Positions 16,166-25,826 are shown, counted from the first letter of the stretch. The stretch is DNA of 64,000 nt from Paracoccaceae bacterium (GCA_020832445.1 JAFIEO010000029.1:124001-188000); one strand, 5' to 3'. Numbers and translations are program-made. Notes: generated from the letters alone by a model not told the origin.

Positions 16166-17023
16166 ATGACGGACAAGGCCGCGCTGGACCAATGGTATTG
16201 TCTGGACCCAGTGGACACAATTCCACAGGGTTACAGCAGGAATATTCTTCTGGGACAGTCGCTTGACATTCATCGCACAGCGCAGAATTTCACCCTGCAC
16301 ACCCAAGGCAGGCGCGTTGACCATAAGCTGGCCTTTGGCCATCTTTGGGCAACGCTCGGCACACCGGAAAGCGGTCTGCCAGCAATTCCCGAAGCCGAAG
16401 AACCGGACCGCCGCCATGTGCCATGCGGCGGGGTAACAGTGCGGACCTCGGGGTTGCGCATTATCGAGAACTTTCTGGATATGGCACATTTTCCGTTCGT
16501 GCACACGGATATCCTTGGGTCAGAACCCCATACGGAAGTGTTGCACTACGCGTGCGAAATCCGGCGCGATGTTGACGAGGTATGGGCCACGGATTGCAGC
16601 TTCGTGCAGCCCAAGGCCGCGCTTTCAGCAACCGATGCCATTGATACGCGCTATATGTACCGCGTGGCCCGCCCGCTGGTGGTGATGCTGTATAAAACCT
16701 GCCCGTCCGACCCCGACCGCTGGGATGTGATTTGCCTGTTTGTTCAGCCCCTGGCCCCTGATTTGTGCCGCGCCCATGCGATGATGTTCCTGATTGACGA
16801 CACGTCGCATCAACGCGACCTGATCGGGTTTCAACAGGTCATATTCCTGCAAGACCGCATCATTCTGGAAAACCAGCGCCCACGGCTGTTGCCGCTGGAA
16901 CCGCGTCTGGAAACCCCCACGCGTGCCGATGCCTCGTCCATCGCATATCGACGCTGGCTGAAGGAAAAGGGGTTTGTCTATGGCACCACCCTTGGCCCTG
17001 CGACGCACCACCCTGCCCCGTGA
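16166..17023 (+). CDS. Rieske-type oxygenase catalytic subunit lacking the Rieske cluster (NdmC-like)
   Basis: A 285-aa protein. The start (DQWYCLDPVDTIPQGYSRNI then LLG) matches the beginning of Rieske oxygenase alpha subunits and LAFGHLWATLG matches the end of their Rieske domain, but the cluster-binding part between them has shrunk to about 25 residues without the Cys/His ligands. The mononuclear iron site is intact: ENFLDMAHFPFVH gives bridging Asp105, His108 and His113, and FLQD supplies a distal acid at about residue 230. The C-terminal DASSIAYRRWLKEKG resembles NdmA/B/C N-demethylases. NdmC, also a 280-residue-class Rieske-less protein, takes electrons from a Rieske domain on NdmD. Guanine deaminase follows, so a purine-like substrate is plausible but unproven. 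Confidence 0.88.
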   Translation: MTDKAALDQWYCLDPVDTIPQGYSRNILLGQSLDIHRTAQNFTLHTQGRRVDHKLAFGHLWATLGTPESGLPAIPEAEEPDRRHVPCGGVTVRTSGLRIIENFLDMAHFPFVHTDILGSEPHTEVLHYACEIRRDVDEVWATDCSFVQPKAALSATDAIDTRYMYRVARPLVVMLYKTCPSDPDRWDVICLFVQPLAPDLCRAHAMMFLIDDTSHQRDLIGFQQVIFLQDRIILENQRPRLLPLEPRLETPTRADASSIAYRRWLKEKGFVYGTTLGPATHHPAP

Positions 17024-17187
17024 CTGCGCAGTAGCACGAACAGCTGCGAACCCAGCTGTGGGGCATGGGATGCAATCACACTGTGGCGCGCGGGCCAGAA
17101 TCCCCTGCCCGTCAGGCATGATATGCACAAACATTTTCCGCTCAGGCGCAAGCCCTGATTCCACGCCGCGAAACAACAGGAAAATCC

Positions 17188-18519
17188 ATGACCCATCCGT
17201 CCCTGACCGGTAAAGCCCTTGTCGCCAATGCCTTTCATGCGCCTGATTGTGGCGCCGTCGAATTTCTGCCCGATGTTGCGATTTTCATTGATGCCGATGG
17301 CCGTATCGAGAAGGTATCGCATGACATTCCAGAAAATGCGGTCCGGTTGCCAAAGGGGCAGTATCTGCTGCCCGGTCTTGTCGATCTGCACGTTCATGCC
17401 CCGCAATTCCCGCAACTGGGATCGGCGCTGGATGCCCCGCTGGAAGACTGGTTGCAGATCTATACCTTCCCGCTGGAAGCAAAATACAGCGACACCACCT
17501 TTGCCGCCGAAGTCTATGGCGCGCTGATCGACCATATGCTGCGCTGCGGGACCACAACGACGCTGCATTTTGCCACCATACACTTGCCCGCAACCCGCAT
17601 TCTTGCGGATATCTGCATCACGAAGGGGCAACGCGCCCTGATTGGCAAAGTTGCGATGGACCACCCCGACACCTGCCCCGATTACTACCGCGATGCCAAT
17701 GCCGACACGGCGGTCGCAGAAACCCGCGCCCTGATCGACTATATCAACACGCATCCCGAAAACGCCGCCGGACGGGTGATGCCCGTCATCACCCCGCGTT
17801 TTGTGCCCGCCTGCACGGATGCCTGCCTGCATGGTCTGGGCCAGCTTGCCGCCGAAACCGGCACCCGCATCCAGACCCATGTGTCTGAAAGCGACTGGGA
17901 GCATTCCCATGTCCGCGACCGCATGGGCATGAGCGATACCGAAGCACTGGATCATTTCGGCCTGCTGCGCGATCATACTGTGCTGGCGCATGCAAATTTC
18001 CTGTCAGGCCGCGATATGGAACTGATTGCTACGCGCAACGGCGGCATCGCGCATTGCCCATGGTCGAATATCTATTTTGCCAATGCCGTCTTTCCGTTGC
18101 GCGAAGCCTTGGCGCGCGGGGTGCAGGTGGGGCTTGGAACGGACATTTCGGGCGGGCCAATCGGCACCATATGGGAAGCTGCCCGCATGAGTGTTGCTGT
18201 ATCGCGTATGCTGGACAGTGGCACGGACCCTGCGCGCGCCCCGCAAGATCGCGGGCGGGCCGGGTCGCGCATCGACATCGCAACGGCCTTTCACCTTGCC
18301 ACGCGCGGCGGGGCAAAGGCGCTGGGGCTGGATGTGGGTACGTTCCAGCCGGGGATGCGCTTTGACGCGATTGCAATCGATCCGGCAGCGCCTGCGGGCC
18401 AGATTATAAGCCACGGCAACCCGCCACCGCTGCAAATGCTTGAAAAGATAATTTATGGTGCGACCAAGGCCAATATTGCCAGTGTCTGGTCGGACGGGGT
18501 GCAAAGGGTCCGGGCATAG
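17188..18519 (+). CDS. guaD: Guanine deaminase
   Basis: A 443-aa amidohydrolase that converts guanine to xanthine and ammonia. It has the metal motif VDLHVHAPQFPQLG and the guanine-deaminase-specific LDAPLEDWLQIYTFPLEAKY, plus THVSESDWE, the His in VLAHANFLS and the Asp in GLGTDISGG. Length and motifs match the classic GuaD/cypin type rather than other amidohydrolases. ATG 17188 has AGGAAAATCC upstream. It follows the oxygenase gene in the same direction after 164 bases, which show no clear terminator or operator, so cotranscription is possible. It could process the purine released by the oxygenase. It is convergent with the ABC ATPase, with a repeat element between them. Confidence 0.93.
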   Translation: MTHPSLTGKALVANAFHAPDCGAVEFLPDVAIFIDADGRIEKVSHDIPENAVRLPKGQYLLPGLVDLHVHAPQFPQLGSALDAPLEDWLQIYTFPLEAKYSDTTFAAEVYGALIDHMLRCGTTTTLHFATIHLPATRILADICITKGQRALIGKVAMDHPDTCPDYYRDANADTAVAETRALIDYINTHPENAAGRVMPVITPRFVPACTDACLHGLGQLAAETGTRIQTHVSESDWEHSHVRDRMGMSDTEALDHFGLLRDHTVLAHANFLSGRDMELIATRNGGIAHCPWSNIYFANAVFPLREALARGVQVGLGTDISGGPIGTIWEAARMSVAVSRMLDSGTDPARAPQDRGRAGSRIDIATAFHLATRGGAKALGLDVGTFQPGMRFDAIAIDPAAPAGQIISHGNPPPLQMLEKIIYGATKANIASVWSDGVQRVRA

Positions 18520-18561
18520 CTTGGCAGGCACCCCTTGAACTGCGGTCATGTCGACGGGCTG

Positions 18562-18665
18562 GAGCATATCACGTTCATTCGCATTCACGAGACATGCTCT
18601 GACTTATTGATTTCGCATGTTCGAGAAGCACAAAACCGGCGCCGACTTTTAAGCAACGTGCTCTA
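18562..18665 (+). repeat. Intergenic palindromic repeat, copy A
   Basis: An element of about 104 bases with near-inverted ends (AGCATATC ... GTGCTCTA) and two internal hairpins. It matches copies at 31177-31279 (opposite strand) and 46328-46434. It sits between convergent guaD and the ABC ATPase gene, and its terminal CTCTA provides the TAG stop codon of that ATPase gene (18663-18665). It may act as a bidirectional terminator. Confidence 0.85.
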
Positions 18666-19610
18666 GATGCGGATGCAGGCGGCCTGATGCTGCGGGTCAC
18701 CCAGCGGGCGCAGTTCGGGCACCACATTGGCACAATCAGCGGTGGCAATGGGGCAGCGCGTGCGGAATACGCACCCGCTGGGCGGCGAAATCGGGCTGGG
18801 AATGTCGCCTTGCAGCAGAATGCGCGCAGTCTTGCGCGGTTTCAACTGCGGGACGGAGGATAGCAATGCCTGCGTATAGGGATGCTGCGGGTTTTCATAA
18901 ATCTGGCGTTTGGTGCCGCTTTCCATGATGCGGCCCAGATACATCACAAGGATACGGTCGCACAAATGTTCAACCACGCCCAGATCATGGGCAATGAACA
19001 GCATGGTCAGGTCCAGATCTGTCTGCAAATCCTGAATCAAATTCAAAACCTGTGCCTGAACAGAAACATCCAGCGCTGAAACAGGCTCATCCGCGATGAT
19101 AAATTCAGGCTCCACTGCCAGCGCGCGTGCAATGCCGATGCGCTGACGCTGGCCGCCGGAAAATTCATGGGGAAACCGGCCTGCGGCTTCTGCATCCAGT
19201 CCGACCTTGCGCAGCAGCGCAGCAATCCGGTCGGGGCGGTCCCTGCGGGTGCCTATGGCATGAATGCTTAACGCTTCATTCAGGATTGCGCCCACACGTT
19301 TGCGCGGATTCAGCGAGGCGTAGGGGTCTTGAAAGATATATTGCATCTTGCGACGCCACGGCTTGAACGCCCTGTCGCCAAGCGGCGTCAGGTCGGTGCC
19401 GTCAAACCGGATTTTACCCGAAGTCGGCCGTTCCAGCCGGATCATGCTGCGCCCCACGGTGCTTTTGCCCGACCCGCTTTCACCGACCAGACCCAGAACC
19501 TCGCCCTTTTTGATTGTGAACGTGACATCATCCACTGCACGCACAATCTGGTCGCGCCGGATGGGAAAGTGCGTTTTCAGGTCTTCGACACTAAGCAGAG
19601 GAACAGCCAT
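18663..19610 (-). CDS. Dipeptide/oligopeptide-type ABC transporter ATP-binding protein (OppF/DppF)
   Basis: A 315-aa ATPase: Walker [10 protein letters not shown], signature FSGGQRQRIGIARALAVEP, Walker B FIIADEPVSALDVS, and the OppF-type C-terminus with CPIATADCANVVPEL (the Cys-rich peptide-transporter extension). It starts immediately after the DppD stop and is last in the unit ROK - M81 peptidase - DppD - DppF. Its stop TAG is formed by the edge of repeat copy A. It works with the permeases and binding protein encoded divergently at 23313-26674. Confidence 0.93.
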   Translation of the reverse strand: MAVPLLSVEDLKTHFPIRRDQIVRAVDDVTFTIKKGEVLGLVGESGSGKSTVGRSMIRLERPTSGKIRFDGTDLTPLGDRAFKPWRRKMQYIFQDPYASLNPRKRVGAILNEALSIHAIGTRRDRPDRIAALLRKVGLDAEAAGRFPHEFSGGQRQRIGIARALAVEPEFIIADEPVSALDVSVQAQVLNLIQDLQTDLDLTMLFIAHDLGVVEHLCDRILVMYLGRIMESGTKRQIYENPQHPYTQALLSSVPQLKPRKTARILLQGDIPSPISPPSGCVFRTRCPIATADCANVVPELRPLGDPQHQAACIRI

Positions 19611-20594
19611 TCAGAATTCTCCGATGCGCAGGCAGCTACATTTGTGACCATCGGAAACCGGCACGAATGGCGGGCGTGTTTCGCGACATTTTTCCAATGC
19701 ATGCGGACAACGGGGCGCAAACAGGCAGCCCGTCGGGCGCGTGGCCGGCGATGGAACACTGCCCGGAATCGCATATAGTCGCTGGCCGTCGCCTGCGGGA
19801 ACACTGGCCAGCAGACCATGCGTATAGGGGTGCGCGGGATTGTCCAGCACGTCACGGACCGGCCCTTCCTCGATCACGGTGCCGCCATACATGACGATCA
19901 CGCGGTCCGCAATTTCCGACACCACCGCCAGGTCATGCGTGACAAACAGAATAGACATGCCCAGATCGGCCTTCAGCTTTATCAGCAAATCAAGAATCTG
20001 CGCCTGTATCGTGACGTCCAGCGCGGTGGTGGGTTCGTCTGCAATCAGCAATTGAGGGCGGCAGGCCAAGGCAATGGCGATCATGATACGCTGGCGCATT
20101 CCGCCGGATAATTGGTGCGGATACTGTCGCAGCCGATCCTGCGGCGCGGGAATGCCGACCATACGCAGCAAGTCCAACGCTTCGGCGGTGGCCTGTTTCC
20201 GGGTCAGTTTGCGATGCTGCAAAACGGCCTCGGTGATCTGTCTGCCAACTGTCAGAACGGGGTTCAACGATGTCATCGGTTCCTGAAATATCATGCCGAT
20301 TTCATTGCCGCGTATCTGGCGCATCTGCTTTTCCGGCAGGGTCAGCAAATCGATGACATGACCATTGCGCTTGCAGAATTTCAGACATGCCGCATCCGAC
20401 TGCGCATTGCGGGCAAGTAAACCCATGATTGTCAGGCTGGTCACACTTTTGCCCGACCCGCTTTCGCCCACCACTGCCACGGTTTCACCGGGATTGATGG
20501 TGAAACTGACATCCGTAACCGACGGAACCGGCCCGCGTTCGGTCACAAACGTCGTATTCAGACCTTCGACCTGTAACACCGGCGGCGCTGTCAT
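19611..20594 (-). CDS. Dipeptide/oligopeptide-type ABC transporter ATP-binding protein (OppD/DppD)
   Basis: A 327-aa ATPase: Walker [13 protein letters not shown], signature [19 protein letters not shown], Walker [15 protein letters not shown], and a C-terminal [19 protein letters not shown] extension typical of OppD. An insertion with [20 protein letters not shown] near residue 75 is slightly unusual. It overlaps the M81 gene by 4 bases (ATGA). It forms the heterodimeric ATPase with the following gene. Confidence 0.93.
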   Translation of the reverse strand: MTAPPVLQVEGLNTTFVTERGPVPSVTDVSFTINPGETVAVVGESGSGKSVTSLTIMGLLARNAQSDAACLKFCKRNGHVIDLLTLPEKQMRQIRGNEIGMIFQEPMTSLNPVLTVGRQITEAVLQHRKLTRKQATAEALDLLRMVGIPAPQDRLRQYPHQLSGGMRQRIMIAIALACRPQLLIADEPTTALDVTIQAQILDLLIKLKADLGMSILFVTHDLAVVSEIADRVIVMYGGTVIEEGPVRDVLDNPAHPYTHGLLASVPAGDGQRLYAIPGSVPSPATRPTGCLFAPRCPHALEKCRETRPPFVPVSDGHKCSCLRIGEF

Positions 20595-22024
20595 GATTGC
20601 GCGCTTTTGAAATAAACCTGCGGGGACCAGTCGAAACCCTTGTCGAAAGGGTAGGTTGGCGCGGGTTTGTGATTGCGTGGCAGGCGTTCGATATACTGAT
20701 CCACCACCCCTGGGGACAGCAACATCATCGCGGGATTGGCCAATGGGGCCAGTTCCGGCGACAGATACCCTGATTTGACAGCAAGGATGCGCGCAGATCG
20801 GGGATCAAGGCCCAAGGCCGCGAAATCAGCTATTTTGTGATAGGGGCGGCGGCGCGCGGACAGCACCAATCGCACACCCGCGATCTGAACCACAGCCTGA
20901 CGCTGATCGTCCCTGTCGCCGGGGTGCAGGCGCAGCACTGTGCCGCTGGCTGTCACGGGTTTGGAACCGGGGTCCAGTGTGCCGCCAATATTCAGCGTGA
21001 CATCGGCGTTTTTGCCCGCAGCAAAACAGGCATCAACTGCCGGCAGATCACAGATACCGGCAAAAATGACGTCTTGCGCGTGCTGGTCCAACAATTCACG
21101 CAGCAATTCGGTCCGGTCGCCCACCCCGCCACCTGTCGGGTTGTCGCCGCTTTCGGCCAGAATGACAGGCCGCGATGTGGATGCGACTGCCCGTGTCACA
21201 CAGTCTTGCACACTGCCCGTGTCCATCCCGAATGCAAACGCGTCGCGCGCGTCCCAATATGCCTGTGCCAGATCCTGCGCCGCCGCCTGTGTTTTCGCGG
21301 GGTCGGTTCCTGTAATCACGGCGGCCGCAGTGGCACGCGGCTCATCCGCCCAGACATAACCAACCATCAGCGATGCGTCCCAGATTTCAGGCGCGGACTC
21401 CCTGTCTTGCAGGCTGGCATATAGCGATTTTGCGGGTTCATCTTCGGTCGAGGTCCGCTCTCCCGGCAGCAGCACCGGAACCGGTGCCCAGGCCAGACAG
21501 GGTTTCTGCCCGGTTTTCAGGCAGCGAAACAGCATATCCAGCGTGCGCTGCTGGGTTTGCGGAATGTCGATATGCGGGGCCGTGCGGTAGGTTGAAAACA
21601 CATCAATCGCATCAATTATACGCTGCGACAGGTTTCCGTGCAGATCATAGCTGACCGCAATGACACAGGACGGCCCGACCACGTCACGCGCGGCGCTGAT
21701 CCAGTCACCTTCGGCGTCATGCATCCCCTCGACGAAAACCGCGCCATGCATCGCCAGATACACCCCGTCCAGCGGCATGGCATCGCGCAGGCGTTGCACG
21801 AAATCCGCCTTGAAACGGTCATATGTTGCCCTTGCAACGGGTCCACCTGCGATGTTGCGCGCATAAAATGTTGGCAGATATGTCGCATCATGGCGCTTCA
21901 ACACATCGAAATAGCCCTGACGCAGCATCTCGTCACCGACCCAGATGGTGAAATCATGATCCGTCATTTTGACAGGGTTATAGCTGCTGCATTCCGTATG
22001 CAGCCCGCCGATCGCAACGCGCAT
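20591..22024 (-). CDS. M81 family metallopeptidase (microcystinase C/MlrC-like)
   Basis: A 477-aa metalloprotein. IGGLHTECSSYNP, the two acidic and His motifs in YLAMHGAVFVEGMHDAEGDW and VSYDLHGNLSQ, and ESGDNPTGGGVGDRTELL define the M81 family. MlrC hydrolyses linearised microcystin, and other members process unusual amide or D-amino acid substrates. It is coupled to the ROK repressor by a 1-base TGATG overlap and to DppD by 4 bases, so it belongs to the importer and probably acts on the imported compound in the cytoplasm. The substrate is not known. ATG 22024 is chosen for the overlap. Confidence 0.88.
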   Translation of the reverse strand: MRVAIGGLHTECSSYNPVKMTDHDFTIWVGDEMLRQGYFDVLKRHDATYLPTFYARNIAGGPVARATYDRFKADFVQRLRDAMPLDGVYLAMHGAVFVEGMHDAEGDWISAARDVVGPSCVIAVSYDLHGNLSQRIIDAIDVFSTYRTAPHIDIPQTQQRTLDMLFRCLKTGQKPCLAWAPVPVLLPGERTSTEDEPAKSLYASLQDRESAPEIWDASLMVGYVWADEPRATAAAVITGTDPAKTQAAAQDLAQAYWDARDAFAFGMDTGSVQDCVTRAVASTSRPVILAESGDNPTGGGVGDRTELLRELLDQHAQDVIFAGICDLPAVDACFAAGKNADVTLNIGGTLDPGSKPVTASGTVLRLHPGDRDDQRQAVVQIAGVRLVLSARRRPYHKIADFAALGLDPRSARILAVKSGYLSPELAPLANPAMMLLSPGVVDQYIERLPRNHKPAPTYPFDKGFDWSPQVYFKSAQS

Positions 22025-23175
22025 CAACTGGTCCTTTCCTGAGAGGGGGGCGCCAACAAGAACCGGTGCGTCGCGATGGACGCGGCCCCCGCCGCATGTG
22101 CCCCGAAGGGTGTTTTGGCGACATCAATCCGTGTCCTGTTGCGCATCTGGGGCAATACATTGGCATCAACAGTTTGTTGCATGACCGCCGCGAACAGCCC
22201 GTTGCAGCGTTCCGCCGACAACCGGATCAGCACGCGTTCGGGGTTCAGCATCTGGACAATCTGGGCGACAATGGACCCCAGCGCGTCACCTGCGGCATGC
22301 AGGATTTCAACGGCCGCCGGATCCCCTTGGGCGGCGGCGGCTTCCAGCGCATCAAAATCTGTTTCTTTCAGATTTGCGCGCCCGGCTGCCAGCTTCATTG
22401 CGCGCAGGCTGGAAATCGTATCAAGGCAGCCGCGTTTGCCGCATTGGCACGGAATGCCACCGGGCGTGACAGTGATATGCGCAACTTCGCCCGCGCCACC
22501 GGCAAACCCGCGAAACAGGTTGCGCCCGATAAACACCGCGCCGCCGATGCCGTCATCAATGTCGATCAGTGCAAAAGACGCCGCCTCGGACGCGGCACCA
22601 AAAAGCTTCTCGCGCATGGCCAGCGCGTTGGCGTCGTTTTCAATATGCACCGGCAGACCCAGATAATCGGCGGCCATTTTGCCCAATGGCACGTTTTCCC
22701 ACCCCATCAGGGTTGATCGCACGCAGGTATCCTGTTCGGCATTCACAACACCCGACACCGATATTCCCACACCCATGACTTTGTCAGGGTCGAACCCTGT
22801 GTCGCGTGCCAGTTTTTTGATCGCCGAATCCAATAGCGGCGGTATGCTTTCGGGGGTGCGCATGCTGGGCAAATCGGCGGTGCCCATGATGTCGCCCACC
22901 GCATCACACAACACCAGCCGCGATCGGTCGGGGCGCAGCGACAACCCTGCAAACAGGCATGACCCTGATGAAAACGCAATCAGTGTCGCTGGCCGCCCTG
23001 CCCCGCGAATGGAGTCGGTTTCGTGCAACAACCCCTGCGCAATCAGTTCCTTGACAGCGCCGGTGACGGCGGCTTTGGACACACCCGCCATTTCCGAAAT
23101 CTCTGTCCGGCTTAGGGGTCCTGCCTCTGAAATAGCCCAGAGGATGCGCCGGTGATGTGGGGCGGGCGAGTCCAT
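22024..23175 (-). CDS. ROK-family transcriptional repressor
   Basis: A 383-aa NagC/XylR-type regulator. The N-terminal winged helix (ILWAISEAGPLSRTEISEMA, GVSKAAVTGAVKELIAQG) is followed by a ROK sugar-binding domain with the zinc site PCQCGKRGCLDTISS. It probably senses a sugar or amino sugar and controls both arms of the divergent unit. The ATG at 23175 has a GGAG site. A palindromic candidate operator lies at 23243-23261. Confidence 0.92.
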   Translation of the reverse strand: MDSPAPHHRRILWAISEAGPLSRTEISEMAGVSKAAVTGAVKELIAQGLLHETDSIRGAGRPATLIAFSSGSCLFAGLSLRPDRSRLVLCDAVGDIMGTADLPSMRTPESIPPLLDSAIKKLARDTGFDPDKVMGVGISVSGVVNAEQDTCVRSTLMGWENVPLGKMAADYLGLPVHIENDANALAMREKLFGAASEAASFALIDIDDGIGGAVFIGRNLFRGFAGGAGEVAHITVTPGGIPCQCGKRGCLDTISSLRAMKLAAGRANLKETDFDALEAAAAQGDPAAVEILHAAGDALGSIVAQIVQMLNPERVLIRLSAERCNGLFAAVMQQTVDANVLPQMRNRTRIDVAKTPFGAHAAGAASIATHRFLLAPPSQERTS

Positions 23176-23242
23176 GAAATCTCCGAATGGCGACCTAAAA
23201 GTGTCTTGACTTTTTTAATACACTCAAAGCAAATACGCAAGC

Positions 23243-23261
23243 TAGTTTAGTGGCTAAATTA
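23243..23261. promoter_or_regulatory. Candidate ROK operator
   Basis: TAGTTTAG-TGG-CTAAATTA is an inverted repeat with 8-base arms and one mismatch, in the 137-base gap between the divergent ROK gene and the binding-protein gene. A TTGACT (23206-23211) that could serve as a -35 for the plus-strand operon lies 32 bases upstream, and an AACTAAAC half-site lies near 23292. Confidence 0.45.
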
Positions 23262-23312
23262 AGATTCGTATCTTTCGGCCATAAATGAAAATAACTAAAC
23301 AGGGTGCTGCTC

Positions 23313-24848
23313 ATGAACAAACTTCCGATCCACGGCCTTCGCCGGATACTCCTCGCCTCTAGTGTCAGTCTTTTGGCCATTGGCGCACAAGCACAGACAC
23401 TGCGCATCATGCAATCAGAACCACCGCGGTCCATGGACCCTGCCGACCAGACCGCATCGTTTACCCAGGTAGTGCTGGCACCCATGTATGAGGGCCTGAT
23501 CGGGCGTTCATCCGACATGGAAATCGTGCCTGTTCTGGCGACCGACTGGTCCCATGACGACAGCGGACTGGTCTGGACATTCAATCTGCGCGAAGGTGTC
23601 ACCTTCCATGATGGCACCGCGCTGGATTCGGCAGCGGTGGTCAACAGCTTCCAGCGGTTGCTGGACCCTGCGCGCGGGCTGGCCGCTGCAGGACGCATGC
23701 GCGCAGTTCTGGCCGATGTGGAAGCTGATGGCGACATGCAGGTCAATTTCACCTTGCACAGCCCCTATGCCGGGTTTGTGGACCTTATGGCGACCGCCGT
23801 AGGCTGGATCGTCAGCCCCACCGCAGATGGTGCAGGCAATCTGGGCACCGCAGCCGTTGGAACCGGCCCCTTCCGGTTTCAGGAATGGGAATCGGGTGAA
23901 TATGTCAGCCAGACCGCATTTGACGGCTATTGGGGGGACCAGCCCCAACTGGAAGGACTGCATTTCACATGGTCATCAGAACCGTCAGTCCTGTCGATGG
24001 CCGTGCAGTCGGGCGAAGTCGATGTGGTAAACCCGCTGCCGCCAATCTTTGCGCAAACCATCGCCAACAATCCTGAACTGGACCTGATCGACCAGCCCGG
24101 ATCATCCATGTTCTGGGTGTCGCTGAATGTTCAATCTGACGCGCTGGAACATCAGGCAGTCCGTCAGGCGCTGAATTTCGCAACCAACAAGGACGCATTG
24201 GTGCAAGCCCTGCTGCGCGGATACGGCACCCCTGCCACATCCCCCCTGTCGCCCACAAACCCGGCATGGGATGACACGCTTAACCCTTATCCGTATGACG
24301 TTGAGAAAGCCCTCGAACTGCTGGACGCCGCCGGTTTTGCAGACGGGTTCAGCATGTCGGTCGCGGTGCAGGAACCCGAGGCATCGATTGCCGAGGCACT
24401 TCAGGCCATGTGGGGCGAAATTGGCGTAGACCTGCAAATCCGCCGACTGGAATCAGGCGTCTGGTCCGAAGCAGCGTTTAACGACCCTGACGCCAAGGCC
24501 GCAGACGGGCTGGACGCTGTCATTGCGTCCTGGTCATCGGGTTCTTTCAATTCCGATCTGCAATTCCGCCCGCTTTATGCCACATCGTCATGGGCACCGG
24601 GCGGGGCAAATCTTGGGTTCTTTTCGTCCGGGGCGCTGGATGATCTGATTGACCGTGCTGCATCGGAACTGGATGCGGATGCTCGCCGCGATCTGTATGT
24701 CGAAGCCCAGAAACTGGTGAATGAAGAAGCGCCACATGTGCTGTTGTATTCCACCCGCGATCTGGCCGCCATGCGGCAATCGGTCAATGGTGTCTGGCTT
24801 ATTCCGGGCGGTGTGGTGCAGGTTGCAGGCGCGTCGATCACAGATTGA
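23313..24848 (+). CDS. Dipeptide-type ABC transporter substrate-binding protein
   Basis: A 511-aa periplasmic protein with signal peptide MNKLPIHGLRRILLASSVSL up to AQA. It is a family 5 (SBP_bac_5) protein: SMDPADQTASFTQVVLAPMYEGL, WTFNLREGVTFHDGTALDSA and VGTGPFRFQEWESGEYV are typical. It recognises the imported compound. Family members bind peptides but also glycosides, opines and other solutes. The ATG at 23313 has AGGGTG upstream and is preferred over an in-frame GTG three codons earlier. It is the first gene of the plus-strand arm. Confidence 0.93.
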   Translation: MNKLPIHGLRRILLASSVSLLAIGAQAQTLRIMQSEPPRSMDPADQTASFTQVVLAPMYEGLIGRSSDMEIVPVLATDWSHDDSGLVWTFNLREGVTFHDGTALDSAAVVNSFQRLLDPARGLAAAGRMRAVLADVEADGDMQVNFTLHSPYAGFVDLMATAVGWIVSPTADGAGNLGTAAVGTGPFRFQEWESGEYVSQTAFDGYWGDQPQLEGLHFTWSSEPSVLSMAVQSGEVDVVNPLPPIFAQTIANNPELDLIDQPGSSMFWVSLNVQSDALEHQAVRQALNFATNKDALVQALLRGYGTPATSPLSPTNPAWDDTLNPYPYDVEKALELLDAAGFADGFSMSVAVQEPEASIAEALQAMWGEIGVDLQIRRLESGVWSEAAFNDPDAKAADGLDAVIASWSSGSFNSDLQFRPLYATSSWAPGGANLGFFSSGALDDLIDRAASELDADARRDLYVEAQKLVNEEAPHVLLYSTRDLAAMRQSVNGVWLIPGGVVQVAGASITD

Positions 24849-24905
24849 TAAACTGGTCAGGGGGCGGGCAACCGCCCCCGCCGACCGCTGCAAGCGAAAG
24901 CTGTC

Positions 24906-25826
24906 ATGAGAAATTATTTCCTGCGCAAACTGATGATGCTGCCCCTGATCCTGCTGGGCGTGTCGTTTATTGTCTTCATGTCTGTGCGCGCCTTGCCCGG
25001 CGACCCCGCCCGCCTGATGGCAGGACCGGAAGCCACGCAGGACGCGGTGGATGACATGCGCGTGCGGCTGGGGCTGGACCGGCCATTGATGGTGCAATAC
25101 GCAGCCTTTCTGAAGGGTGCGGCCACTGGCGATTTCGGCACATCAATCAGGTCACAACGTCCTGTATCGCAAGAACTTTCGCGCAGGTACAAAGCAACGA
25201 TGGAACTGGCGACAGTCGCCTATTTCTTTGCCACAATCATAGGCGTGCCCGCCGGCATGATTGCCGCAATCTGCAAGGGCCGTGCGCCCGACCATGTGGT
25301 AATGGTCTTTGCTATTTTGGGGGCGTCAGTGGCCAATTTCTGGCTGGCACTGGTGATGATGGATTACTTTTCTGTGCAGAAGGGCTGGCTGCCCCTTCTG
25401 GGGTCGGGCAGTGCTGCGCATTTCGTGATGCCTGCGATTGTGCTGGGATTGCTGCCCATGGCCCTGATTGCGCGCATGACACGGTCTTCCATGATTGAAA
25501 CGCTGGATCAGGACTATATCCGCACCGCGCGCGCCAAGGGCCTGGGGGCGTTTCAAGTCTATCAGCGCCATGCGCTGCGCAACGCGCTGATCCCCATTGT
25601 CACAATCATTGGCCTGAATTTCGGGGCGGTCATCGGGTCTACAGTTGTGACCGAAACCGTGTTCAATTGGCCGGGCATCGGGCGGCTGTTGGTCGATGCG
25701 GTCCGCTACCGCGATTATCCCATCATTCAGGGCGTGACATTGCTGGCCGTGGTCAGCGTTGTTCTTGTCAATTTCTTTGCGGAATTCCTGATTTCCGTGC
25801 TGGACCCGCGTGTGAGGTTTAACTGA
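24906..25826 (+). CDS. Dipeptide-type ABC transporter permease (DppB-like)
   Basis: A 306-aa membrane protein with MRNYFLRKLMMLPLILLGVS as its first TM helix, the DppB segment RALPGDPARLMAGPEA, and the EAA loop EALDQDYIRTARAKG-type region (here IETLDQDYIRTARAKGLGA). Six membrane segments are expected. It lies 57 bases after the binding-protein gene and overlaps DppC by one base. Confidence 0.94.
   Translation: MRNYFLRKLMMLPLILLGVSFIVFMSVRALPGDPARLMAGPEATQDAVDDMRVRLGLDRPLMVQYAAFLKGAATGDFGTSIRSQRPVSQELSRRYKATMELATVAYFFATIIGVPAGMIAAICKGRAPDHVVMVFAILGASVANFWLALVMMDYFSVQKGWLPLLGSGSAAHFVMPAIVLGLLPMALIARMTRSSMIETLDQDYIRTARAKGLGAFQVYQRHALRNALIPIVTIIGLNFGAVIGSTVVTETVFNWPGIGRLLVDAVRYRDYPIIQGVTLLAVVSVVLVNFFAEFLISVLDPRVRFN

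Noticed and set aside
16978-17991. A 337-codon minus-strand frame
   Set aside because: Antisense to guanine deaminase, with the composition of a shadow frame.
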